Shown piece by piece: positions 10,801-24,300 of a stretch of DNA of 64,000 nucleotides. The translations under genes were made by a program, and so were the position numbers. The notes beneath the pieces were generated by a model that saw only the letters and a program-made list of their open reading frames with translations, was not told where the DNA came from and ran no database searches. The DNA lies in NCBI GenBank assembly GCA_019095985.1, contig CM032669.1, positions 39,168,693 through 39,232,692 of the forward strand. The letters run 5' to 3'. Source of the stretch: Streblospio benedicti. Taxonomy: Eukaryota; Annelida; Polychaeta; Spionida; Spionidae. Positions within the stretch are counted from its first letter, which is position 1; the number at the start of each line of letters is the position of its first letter.

Positions 10801-13800
10801 AAGGTAAAGTCATCAAGGAAGGCTATAGGGGATGAATACTCAACTGTCGGCTTTGGAATGTTTATTATGCTAGTAACAATGCCAAGCAAGTGTTTTGAAA
10901 GGAACATTTTATTATCAATAGTTTTCCTATAATGACACATGCTGTGGACACCAACCCCTTAGGAACAAATAGTAGCTCCATATTTGCAGGCCTAATAAGG
11001 CCATTTAGCGTGACTGATCAAATTTGAATTTTTTAATGTTTATTATACTATACACCAGTTATGATAGAGCAGCCTCAAATTAGCTCACAGCAGCTAGGCA
11101 TACTATATCGTTTTATTCAGACATTTCATTTCATATCAAACATGGTTTGTGTGTGTTTTTTAAAATTCTAGATGTAAATGAGTGTACGTCTTCTAACCCG
11201 TGTGATCACCACTGCAAAAACACTGACGGCTCATATGTATGCAGCTGCAAGGAGCCCGGCTTCGTACTTCAGGAGGACGGGAAAACGTGTTTGGGTATGT
11301 TGCATATGATTGCCAATACCGCAAAACACCAGAACTGTTTATGAGTATTAACAGTCTAAATCAATGAACAAATATGATCATCAGTATATAATGGCTTTGC
11401 AGTCTCTCTTGTGTCTCTCGTTGTGTCTAGGTTATTTCCTGTGAGTTTTGATTGCAGTGGCTTTACCTAAGCATTTTTTTATTCCGCCTTCAGAATATAT
11501 ATCTTTAATATCAAATGATGGTTTTCTTTTAATAATACTATCGGCTACACTTCAGGGCTTATTATCCATCGAAGAGACGAGTTTGAACTCTATTTATTTA
11601 GATTTGGCGTTTTCTTATTTTAGTATTTAATCATATTTGTTAGCAAAAAAAAAAGAAAACGAAAAAAAGAAAAGAAACACACATAGCTTGACATCAGACG
11701 TCTTTATATCACATAATATAATATCGAGGGCATGGTGCTCAAAAGGAAGTTTTTATCAATAAAGTGACTCCTTGATATTAAGGGTGCTCCACGCATGCAT
11801 GCACACATTCCCACCAGTAGCTGGGAGAAGATGAAAAGTAAATAAACGGATATATATTCAGTTTTGGCATATGCTAATGAAAGTGGTGTGGTTTCCAGCA
11901 AGCCATTTTAGCGCACATCATTCCAGCAACCCTGTGCTCTGTGACCACTTTTGATCAGTGTATATTTTTGTGGGAGAAGACCTTGTAACATTAATAACCT
12001 GTGTCCGTGCTAACCCTACATTTCACTGCAGTATTTTCAAAAATAAACAACAAGGTTCCACTTCACGGGATATTCAATTGAACCTTTGAACGAAAATAAA
12101 AGTCAATGTCAGTTTCCATTAACCAGCTACACTTAGGCGCATTTATCTATCGAAGAGATGATTATAACATTTTGTTGTTTGTATTGGGACAAAAGGGTCT
12201 ATTCAAAAATGCCATTTAGATCTAAGTTTGTTAATATATAGAAAACAGAAACATGTTATTTTATTACGTATTAGAATCCTCATTTGCAAAATTTTATTTA
12301 GTATAATCAAGTGATCATTTAGTTTATTCATAACGTTTGCCCGTGTCTATTTAGATTACTCTTTTTTTGTAATCCAAAAACATTTACTCGCCCCAATTCT
12401 GCAAAACACTTTAGGAGTCTTGCTCGATGCGAACAAGACAGCAGAGGTTGTTGAAAAGTCAGTGGAAATTTGCTTTGTAATAGTAATATCATGTTTAATA
12501 CTATAAAATGAAAAATTAAGAAGTATATATTTATTCACCCGAGGAACAAGAGTAGCAGAGATATAAAAGCAGCTGATGGCTTTGGTAAATATTGTAAAAC
12601 ATAGGGAATTCAAGTTTACACATATGAGTGTTCTTCTGTGGCCGAGTGGATAGGTAATTGAACTCGTGACCAGAAGGTCGAGGGTTCTATTCCTGGTGAG
12701 TGTTGAGCAAACTCAACCTTAGTGATTGCACACTGCTCAATGGCATATATATGTTAATTAGTATAGGTCATTGGGTTGGGAACATTTGTCAATGGTGATG
12801 GTGTTAGTGACTTGATCGCCAAGTGGACAAATGTGCCAATGACCTGGTGTAAAATGTAAAGCTGTGAGAACAAGACTTGAATCGCGACTTTCAACCACCA
12901 CATTAAGTCTACATTTACGTGATTATTTCCAGCTCTTCCACTGGCTAGCCAACTGTCATTAGGCTCATACGCCAAAGCGGCCATATCATCGGGGCAAGAA
13001 ACCTGCAATAACATTGCAACGTAAGATTTTCATGTATCAAAATTGTATAAATGAAACCAATGTCGTATGGTGTGTTATTCATTTGAAACACCAATTATGT
13101 TTCTATAGCTCTTGACGTGTAGGCCTTTCTCACAGACTATAATAGGACTGTATTTCACAACTTCTATTTGGATTTTAAATCGAGACCTTTTGATAGGCAC
13201 ACGTTTAGTATCAATGTTTTAGAGTGATATTTTCCCGTGGTGGCAACACGGTGGATGCCGCTATAGCAGCTGAAGTGTGCGAAGGTCTGCTGTCAGCGCA
13301 CTTTTTTGGGATTGGAGGAGGCTTCATGATGACAATATATGCAGCGTAAGTGAATGGTTGAAGTGGATTCTTTACTTTCAATGAATGCCTAATTAATATT
13401 GCACACAAACGTGTACGTCAAAGTGGCCGAGTTGAAGTTGCTGGCTTGTTTGTTACTGTTTTCATTGTATAAAATGATTTGATCGAATTAACATTATGTT
13501 TCATTGGTCACCCATTCCATAATTATATACAATTCAAGTGGAACTGTTTTCAAAATATTTGGATTAGACGTCATGAAATGACACTTTAAGTTTCTCTATA
13601 TGTAAATACTTAAAAGTTATAAGCCATATATAGCACTGAACCGCAAGCTTTGCAGGTGAAGCATCATAATCATGAACACGTACCCATTTGCATTGTATTC
13701 AGTCCCAAAGGTGAAACCGAGAAAAAGATGGAAACACTGATAGCCCGTGAAACAGCACCCAAGCTTGCCACTGAAGATATGTTTTTGGATGAAGATTCTA

Positions 13801-16800
13801 GTTCATTCATAGGTAAGAAGGTTTGAAACACTGCGCATATTATTTGGTATATGTGAAATATTTGGAAATTGGGGCTTGCTGGCAACACGTAAATCCAATA
13901 TATTGTTTAGCATACAACTTTCAAAAGATGTTCTGGCTATCATCATCGTTGAGGTCTTCGTTACATTATGTCAATTATTGTGTAGGAGGCAAAGCTATTG
14001 GTATCCCCGGCGATGTTGCTGGTCTGTATGCAGCCTGGGAGAGGTACGGGTCATTGCCGTGGTCAGATCTGCTTGCTCCTACCATCATGATGGCCAGAGA
14101 TGGGTTCAAGATGAACACCATCCTAGCTGCAGGCATCGAGCTTGCCAAAGATCTTATAAAAGACTGGGAGGAAATGAGGTTAGTGATTATCAATGACATA
14201 GGGGTGCAGTTAAAAGTCCACTTTAACACACTTATAAGCATTGCATAAATATTGCTTAATCTTTTGATTCAGAAATGCATTTATGCCTAATGGAAGACCA
14301 GTGGAAGCTGGAGAAATGGTCACCATGCCTAAACTAGCAGCAACTCTGCAGAAAATAGCTGACGAGGGCGCGTCGGCATTTTACAATGGTAGTCTCACGG
14401 ATGACATTGTAGCTGACATTGCAGATGCAGGTAAAATCACATAAGAGCTATCAACTACTTACCCAGCCATATAACATTATTTCATTGCCTAAATGCCTTA
14501 TAAAACTATGACCAATACTATGGCACAAATGTTAAATCGAAAATAACATGTTAATGTATTCTTAAAATGTTCAGGAGGAATAATCACCCGTGAGGATCTG
14601 GAGAATTATAAGCCCGTCTGGAAAGCACCTGTGAGTACAACACTGAAGAATGGAGATTACACTGTTTATGGACCTCCTCCACCGTCTTCAGGCGCTGTGA
14701 TTCAGTTTATTATGAACATTCTTGATGGTAACGTGTGATATTTTAATGTTACTCAGTATGCATCATTTTTATAAGCTTGACGAGCCATGTATTATGCTGT
14801 TTCCAAGTCCTAAATTTATGATAGGGCCTTTCTAACTGGACTTTCTCTATTAAAACACTGTTTTTGCTAGTTGTATTGATATTGATATTGCTTGGTAAGG
14901 AGAACAATCTCTGAGTTTTAAATAAACTTAGTAAAATGTAAAATGGGAGAGAGAATGCGGAAATAAAATCAGAGTTCTCTGAAATTTTCTTGCGTGAATC
15001 TCCATACCCTTTATCTATTTCACACACATGCTAAACACATTGATAGATTTGAATTACTTACTTATATAATTCATTTATTCTATCCTAGGCTACAATTTCA
15101 ATACCTCTGATGCTGATGACCCCCTCACCCATCATCGTATAGCCGAAGCCATGAAGTTTGGATATGGAAAACGTTCTGCTCTCGGGGATGAGGATTTTTT
15201 CAATGCTACTGAGGTAAGGATTTGCTTGGGGGGGGGTATCAGTTAGATTTTCAAACATCCAAAAAGGGAAATCCCGAACCCCCATACCTTACAAAATGAA
15301 AGTTCCCCACCCTTCCTGTAATTGAGAAATGAAAAGTATGACCCCCTCCCCCCAATCCGTTGTAATATGTTTCTATCTTAATTATATGATTCACCATCTT
15401 TTTTAAGCCAAACAATTGATTTTTATCACTTTGTCATTGATTAATTTATTTTTGGAGTCTCCAGAAGAGGGACCATCTCTCAAATTAGTTAACATCATCA
15501 AATCCATTTCTTATTTTCGTTTTTCATTTTGAAATAATATACCTGACAAGGTGCCAATTAAGCTAACTAACCAAGTTTATTTTATCTACCAATTACATAA
15601 GCAGCCCGTGTTTACGCTCGACGTAAGAGTTTAGTCCTAAAAATGATAGAGGTGGTCGTGTTTTTGCATGTAAACAATGTTACTAAATTGCCATGCTACT
15701 TTGTTACTTGTACCAGTATAATTAAATATTGCAACATTTCTATATCAAGGTTAAAGGTACAACATGGTATAAAAAATCTGTTACAATTCAATGAAAAAAA
15801 TCGGCCTAGATCTGTCGTCCGTGAATGTATTAGATCTAAAAAAAGTAGATCTAGTCTAATAGCAAGTACTGTCAAATTTCAGTATCCAGACTAAGTATCA
15901 GCAATGTCAGAGTTTGTGTATGTTTATGTTTAATTCGTTCATGACATGGGATATTATAGAGTTGGCAGTTCGCATTTCATTCGAGTGTTAATGCAAGAGA
16001 CAGATTATATATACCAACGACACATGTACAATAATGTTGCAGTAGTTTGCTGAAAATCAAGAACAAATGGAAATATTCACCCTGTTCACTGCACACGAAT
16101 GGGCTTCACAAGTATTGCACCACATGATAGGATTATGGCCTAGATCTATATAGAGAAGGGATATTTTCTTCAGAGAGCTTTTTGACAGATACGTGCATTA
16201 TAATTTGGATGAGTGTTGTGCTTGTTACATGCTAACATGGATTCACTGGATGCCAATAAAGTGGATATATGTGTATTCTTAAAATGAGAATTTAAAGTGA
16301 AAAGATAACTTTCTGTGAAAAATAAATAGTGTTTGCATCAGGATTAATTTTGAATTGTTAGTACTTAGTACAGGGTATTGAATTCATTAATCTCTTGCCA
16401 GTTGTACAGTGCAACTTGTAGTTTGGTGAAAAATCATATATGCTGCAATTGAATTTGTAAAAATTTAATTTATAAAAAGAACCTTACAGCTATGCATACT
16501 TTCAAATTAAGTAAAAGAGAGGACAATAAAAAAAGAGAAACAAAACACGAAAGAAATGCGCGTATTGAGAAGGGATCATGAAAAGGTTGAACTGCTGTTT
16601 ACCAAGGAAATTCAAAATTTATAATAATAGATCCAGAAAGATTTAGACCAAAGATTTGAGGACTTTAACAAAAGTATTCAGACCCAGATTGATAGCATAG
16701 GTGAGGATGTGGCCAATTTAAAAGGCAGACTCGCGGAAATAGAAGCAAGCTTCTCGTCCCAGAATCTCTCTCCGTTTGATACAGACAGTCAACGATCGTA

Positions 16801-18063
16801 GCATTGTAAAAAAGTGCCAGGACCTTATCAGAGACAGAATAGGGAGTGAAGTCAAGGGGAAGCATGCAAAAACGACCCCTTTTAATGAAAATATACCTGG
16901 AACAGTTATTAAAATTGAATTTGAGAGCATAGATGACAAGATCAATATTCTAAAAGAAAAACAAAAAACTGGCCAACTCTGCATTTAAACACTTTTTGAT
17001 CAGTTCAACGCAAACGCACGCTGAATGCAGCAAAAACCAGTTTTGCGTGTCGCGACATTGTACACCCCTTAATTAAGATGCTTGATGTGGAACATTAGTA
17101 GTTCAAATGCCCATTGAGGGTGGCCATTCTAACATTAGAATTGAAACCTGATATAAACAGAGATTGGTAGAGGTAAATAGGATCCTGCACACCACTTTGA
17201 ATAATCTGAGTGGAATCTCACCCAAAATCAGCCTATTGTGCTAGCACCAATTTTATTCCACTGCTTAAGATTAAAAACTTTTTCCTTAAACACTTATTCT
17301 AAAAATTATATTAGATATGATTTAAAGTAATATCCTGCACCTACGCAAAGTTTCCGGTTTCTTTAAATTTGCAAATATAGACATTTTGAGCAGGCAAAGC
17401 CCAATTTAAAAAACGTCAGGCAAATTTGCATGGCTGGGACTGCCACTGACTTAAACCAGTGAACGAAAGCATAACTATTGTTCAATAATATCCAAATGCA
17501 CAGGAGATTATTTAATGCCTGAGCAGTCATTGGATGTGATATCTGGACCTAATATAGGTATTAGTTAAATGTTTCTAAAAGCATATAAACACAGCTGTTC
17601 CAATCATAGCCCATTTGCCTCTTAACAATATGGCTACACAGTTAAAAGCCAGATATGTTCAATTTTTCTATATAAGTGTGACTGTTGGCACATCTTTACA
17701 AGCTATGAAGATGCACAAAAATTCTCATGTGGGTGTGGCATTTTAGCATGGATGATTTCTAATAATTTACAAAACAATTGTCTGAAGGAAAAAATGTTAC
17801 AAGCCAAAAATTAGTGGAATAAAGTTGTTGTCCGCACAAAAAGACATCACACATGCTTTTAATTTTTTAAACGATTAAAATGATATGTTATCTTAAGTAG
17901 CACTATTCAGTGTGTCATACATGTACATGATTAAGTGGCAGAATTGATATAAGCAATTAGGCATTCACTGATTTGCCAACGTGCTGTAATACTTATAATT
18001 TTGTTTTTGCTTTTAGCATGAACTAGTCCATCAAATTATTCATGTAAGTATATAATTATAGTG

Positions 18064-18111
<48 letters not shown>

Positions 18112-18298
18112 AATGAGTGAGTTTTATACAGACAATACTGTAATTCATAGCAATATATTCAAAGACAGATATATATATATAATGAGGTTGATATATATAT
18201 ATTAAACAAATATATGTATACCAATAAAGATGTTAAAGAACTAGACCCCTTTTATATATTTTATTTAATGTGCTGAAGATATATATATTTACATATAT

Positions 18299-18330
<32 letters not shown>

Positions 18331-18347
18331 ATAGTGCTCAAATAAGA

Positions 18348-18385
<38 letters not shown>

Positions 18386-21300
18386 TTAACGATTATATTG
18401 GGATAATCAGTGCAGATTGTTTCTATACATTTTACTGGTAGAAAATTATTCAGAGTGTATGGTATATATTTTATAGTGTATAAGGCGGCTACATATATAA
18501 TCCGAGTTAAACAACTAGATCATTTTTATATATTTTATTTAATATGCTACACAGTGTTTCAGGCAAAGCCATCATCAGGCACAATGAACATTAGTTTTAA
18601 GTGACAATATTTTTATACTGTGGTTTTGAACTATTTATGGTCTGCGAATTAGTTTGGTTTATAGTCTGTAATTAGATGTTCTACGTTATGGAGGCATGTT
18701 TCAATAGGAACTTTCTTCTGTGTCTGCAGCTGCTGGCAAGTTCATTTCTGTTGTTTAGGGTGGAAAAGTTTGGGTGGCATATTATGTAATATTTTTCTGT
18801 TGTGCACAGGTTGCACCTTTTACTTATTGGTGAGTACGGCCTTGCATGTGCTAGTATTCTCCAGGTTATTTTATATGGAGTTTCGCTGTCTTTTAAGCTC
18901 CACACGTGTTTGCTGAGTGCTGTGGCGTTTCTCTGGGCTTGGTTGCTGAAGCTGTATTTATGCGAGTTGAATCTGGTTTTAAAAGGGCCTTCCGTAAGCC
19001 CTACATACGTGTCTTTGCTGCTGTTATCTCCTCTCTTTCCACTGTGGCCTGGTACACGAAATAATGCTGCTAATAATTTCCATCCAATGGGCATGATTGT
19101 GTCCTGCAATTGCATCTATTTGGCTCAGCGTTAATTTCTGTTTTGAGGATGGCTTTGTTGTGTGCGGATATTTTTTGTTTCATATTCGGCATACAGCTGT
19201 AGCTTAATTTCAGAGTGTTTTTGTTGAAAATTTTATGTAGGCTATTCTCCGGGGGGAAACATTGTTCGATTAGACTTAAGAATTTCCTACCAACGTTCGT
19301 GCCCACATTATCACTGTATGGTGGGTTGATATATGCTTATTAAACAATGACTACATGTTCAAAAAGTGCTCAACAATTAAGGAGCATTAATAATTATAAA
19401 TTAAATGAACAACTACAATGACATTGCCCTACAACGTTGTTTCATGCTTGGCAATCATCAGGGGCTCTGGTCTAAAATATGCATACACTACATTTTTCAT
19501 ACAGTGATACAGTACATTAGTATATGGGTTCAATACATAAAAACATAAAAACATGAAAGCTATTTCACCAATGCCTAATACAAAGTATCATGAAACTAGA
19601 AGATTTGAATTATACTCAAGAAAAAAATTGCGCGAAGAAATTTTTCATTATTTATCACAGTGAAATGGCCACCCTGAATAAAAAGTCGGAGCTTGTGAGT
19701 ACCTGTAGACACAAGAGGAAATTCTTGCTGATTTAGTTCTAATATAATGCGTACTATGCACTGTTTTGGTTTGTGTCATGCATAGGTTTTATTCTTTATC
19801 CTGTATTCTTTCACGCAATTTTTTTCTATGAGTATAATTCAAATCTTCTAGTTTCATGATACTTTGTATTAGGCATTGGTGAAATAGCTTTCATGTTTTT
19901 ATGTTTTTATGTATTGAACCCATATACTAATGTACTGTATCACTGTATGAAAAATGTAGTGTGTGCATATTTTAGACCAGAGCCCCTGATGATTGCCAAG
20001 CATGAAACAACGTTGTAGGGCAATGTCATTGTAGTTGTTCATTTAATTTATTATATATATATATATATATATACAGACATTGTGCCAATTATGAGGCTTT
20101 TATTTCAAACCTGTGTTAAAGGCTTCTACTTGAAACCTGTGATCTGAGGCATTGTATCAACAACAACAAAAATTTATAAGGCTATAACCAGGTTTACAAA
20201 TGTCCAGGGCAGCACTGTCAAACAATAAATTTTTAAATGCATAAGTTCTTGTTACTGTGCATATATATGGTCTCCACATATATATATATATAATTATAAT
20301 ATATAAACTGCCTATATATATATTTGAATATTATATACTTACATGAATAATATCAAAACAAGAACAATCTGTACGGAGAATGTATCAACAAAAAAATTTA
20401 TGCATTAGATAGACTGTAGGGACATAGAAGTCAACAATAAAAGAAATAAGTTACCTGTGCTACTTCTTATTATGTAAAAGTGAACTTTTCCTTTGAATTT
20501 ATTCATCTAACAATTCAATATTGAGAATTGGAAAGGCATGATAGCAGATCAGAACAAAAGGTGCAATTGTAAGAAGTGATTTTCCTATTTATTCATCTAT
20601 TTCTCATTATTGGAAGACAGAACACAATTGTTGTTCTATCTGCATGTTGATTAGCTGGAGTCATTTACTAACAGTATTGGATTTGAGATGCACTGTATAT
20701 ACACATACACTGTATGTATACATACACTATCAGGTTTTGCATAATACTTTGGAAAAGATCAAATTAACACTCTAGAAAACAGAATATGCCTTTATATAAT
20801 ATATTATGAAATATTGATACTTAGTATGTTTAAAGGAATGGAAAGTGTTTTTTACACTTTTCCATAAACACAAAGTGTGTATGTCTAGACATAATCTATG
20901 GCCCTTGAAATGGAAAATACCAAAGTCATAAAGTTTCCATGAAATAATGACCAAATACAAAGGTAATCACCATAACAATCACCAAGTATTTTATAGGTGC
21001 AAGTCCAATTGTGTAACTGAAATCACTTCATATGGCATTTCTAAGTCTAAGTCTAAGTCTAAATAAGTAGTTCCTAAATGCCCATAAGGGCCAACACGGA
21101 ACGGGAGTGATTGCTTATGGCTTGGCGGCGGAGCTCTAAATGAAGGTGGTAGCAGAGCCAGCTGAAATTGTGTTGTCAGAGAGGGCATTACTACTGGAAT
21201 AGTTCGCAGCACAACTGAGTTTGAATACACCAGAGTCTTGCACAGGGGCAAGTCTGATAGTTGTTTATACGAAATGGCCTAGAGTTCAGGATGAGGTCCA

Positions 21301-24300
21301 CTTCACTGTGCTTCACCTGCACTTTACCAAAATAGATGTTGTACAGCAGGGCTAGGCGTAAGACCCTCCTTTTTCCTCCAGCTCAGACCAGCCGAGATCC
21401 TGTAGGATTGTCAGAACACTAGTATGCGGCAAAAAAGACGCCCATCTCGGGCTGCTTTTCTCTGGATTTTTTCAAGCTTGCTCTGTCCTTCAATTTATGA
21501 GGGTCCCATATGGGTGCTCGGCAGGGAGACCCGAGCGACAGTGAAGTATAGGCTGGGCCTGATGCTTGGAGCACCCTGAGATTGTGAAATCCCAGCTTTT
21601 GATTGCCTTTTTTGGCCACATAGTCCACGTGATGGGTCCAGGACAGGTCGTTGGAGATCCACACGTCTTTTGGCGGTGCTCACTGAGGATCACATTATGT
21701 AGTTCGTAGAAGTAGTTCATTGTTCCACGGCACCAGAGCGAGTCCGAAATGTTGCACGTCGGCTAGTTGAATTTCATGCCCCAGGTGATACAATCTTGGA
21801 GGGAGGCAAGGTCTTGCTGAAGCAGTACTTGGTCTCTTATGGTGTGAATTGCCGACAGAAGACAGTCATCGGCAAAGAGACGAATACTGGTTCCTGTGTT
21901 GAGATTACTTTCAATGTCGCATTTCTGAAGGGGAGGAAGAGAGGGGTCCAAGACGGTGCCCTGACTTCTCCGGAGTCAACACTTTCCTTCCCATTTTGCA
22001 CTTTTCACGGTGAGACCGAATTCACTTTTGAAGTTTTAATCCAATGGTGAACTTCTGCATCAACCTTTTAGTTTGTTCAGTAGACGGTCGTGGGGAGGAC
22101 TAACTTCGTTCATCTTTATGAAGTCCAAGATCGCGATGTCGAATGGTGGGTTTGCTGGTCATTGAGCCTCATAAAAGATGCATGGTTATTGCTAGTTGAG
22201 TCTACTAGTGTTTGGCTGGTTCCATGCTGAAAGATACTGAGTATGCCATAGGTATCCAGATGTGCACGTATCTGGGTGCAGATGATTGTTCTAGGAGTCT
22301 TGCTAGTCACACTGTCAAGGACACAGGGCAATAGTTAGCGGCCTCGACCCTTAGAACCTTTTTGTAGTTGCGTGATCCACTGCTCTTTCCACTGAAGTGC
22401 ACCACCTGTGTGTAGGAGAGAAGAGAAAAATGAAGGTAGAGCAGCTGCTATCTCTTCTGCCAGTTGATTCAGCAGTCTACATGGAATACAGTCTGGTCCA
22501 CTGGCCTTGGTGTTCAAGTTGATCGCTTTGAGCAATTTGAGTACCCGACCTTCAGTTATAGTGAAGGGGCCATCGGTGGATAAGGGCCAAGTGGAGCTGT
22601 GTGTCTGTCGGCTGAGTCATGGTCCTCGTGAACACACTCTTAAAATGCCAAAGAGGATTTTTGGCACGGTCTTGGGCAGAAGAGAATGTTGACTGTGGTC
22701 AAGAAATTTACTTAGCAGCAGGTCTAAATGAAGTGTTTACTATTTTACATGAACCATTACTACATAATGGTACACAGGTAATTACTGAAACAATCACACA
22801 GGTGCAAGTCCAATTGTGTAACTGAAATCACCTCTATGGCATTTACTTTCTTTAAGTACCATTTCCAACTACTTAAGACCCCCATTTCGCATGGCCGATC
22901 CTAGCTCCAGATCCTCCAAAAGACACCCGATTTGTCATTTCTGGGTGGATCGTGCGTGATCTGGCTTCAAATGTGGAGTGATTTGGTTGGTTCGGCAGGG
23001 AATGGGCCACTTTTGGTCGGTTCTGGGCTGACTTGACTTTTTTCGGTTTGTGTGCACCATCGCCAAGCTTTTCGGGGCTGTCTGTGGGCTTTCTCTAGGA
23101 TTTGCAACATCCTAAGGTCTTTTTCCTTAACTGTGGCCTCATCTGCTGCTTGGAAAAGATGTATTGTGACAGATGAAACCGTAGGCTAGTAGGTGCCGCC
23201 GCTACCATTACAATCTGAAGCAATGGAAGCATGAAACGGAAGCATCTTTTTCAACAGCACGATGCTCCAATACAAATGGTGTCCACCTGGGGAAAATGAC
23301 ACATTTCTGCCGGGTTCTGGCCCAAAAGGTGTTTTCACTTCTCCGGAGAAGTGATTTTGACTTTTTTCGGCCGGTGGGCTCCCGTTTTAGGATTATTGAG
23401 ATGTTGATCTGGATCAACCTTTTGGTTTTCTGCTTCGTCTGGAGGACTAACTTGTTCATCATTATATCTCTCAGCTAATGGTGGGTTTGCTGACAATTTC
23501 CACAAAGATGTTTCCGTTTTATGGTGGTGTACTAGTTCTGAATGGTTCCATTAGCTTGCCTTGTCCTCCAGTCTATCAGAAAGGTCACATGGGGGGAGAT
23601 CATTGTTCATTGTGTCTTTGAAGGGTTAAACTCAAAGACGTATTTACAATAATTAGGCAACGACTAATTGTAACAATGACAGCCGTTGCACTTAATCGTG
23701 TTGTAGCTCAACAACAACACCAGAAGGAGGAGAGAAGAGAGAATAATACAAGAGACTGTAGAAGATGAAGATGATGAAGCTTCAGAAGGCGGCCTTGTAG
23801 ATGTTCAAGTTGATGCTCACCAGCAGACGCGACCATATACACAGACTAGATTGTGGATAAGGCCCTAGGTCCGTCTTGCTGCTGTTTTGAAGAGAAACAC
23901 GTGTTGAAAGACCAAAGCTGATGGTATTTCACGGTTTAATGACCACGAAGCCGCTATTTCTGGCAGCCGATCATCACACCTCTTCAGAATGCTTCATCTG
24001 TCTCGGCCCTTTCCCGTCACCTACAACGTCTCCGACGGCTTGTACGGCTCAGTGACTATGACAAGCTTCGTCTTCAGACAGTTACGTAATAAATATTGAC
24101 ACAAATCCGCCGATCCAACCGGAAATGACAGATCGGGCGTGTTTTGGAGGATCCGGAGCTAGGATCGGCCATGTGAAATGGGGGCCTAACATGCGCGGGG
24201 TTAAGAAATTAACTTAGTGTTGCCTCTAAATAATTTTTTCAGTAGTTACTAGAAGTAAGAGAAAAATGTTGGCAGAATCTGGGGCCCCATAATGTTCACT

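Larger units (their letters stand above)
19395..20050. repeat. Long inverted repeat, ~220-base arms, carrying ribozymes
   Basis: Left arm about 19400-19622, right arm about 19826-20050, near-identical in reverse complement, around a loop of some 200 bases. Each arm includes one hammerhead motif, pointing outward. Inverted partial copies are common in Penelope-like insertions; this looks like two terminal segments of one Penelope family joined head to head. Confidence 0.9.

Noticed and set aside
12635-12710. Possible functional tRNA-Leu/Ser gene
   Set aside because: A and B boxes are present but the acceptor stem does not pair, and a related sequence occurs with the same downstream body at 37.5 kb, so it is a SINE.
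13648-13702. Earlier acceptor (gcag at 13652-13655) for the ARETAP exon of GGT B
   Set aside because: It gives an immediate stop in the required phase; the acceptor at 13701-13702 keeps frame and joins TIYAA to PKGETEKK as the family expects.
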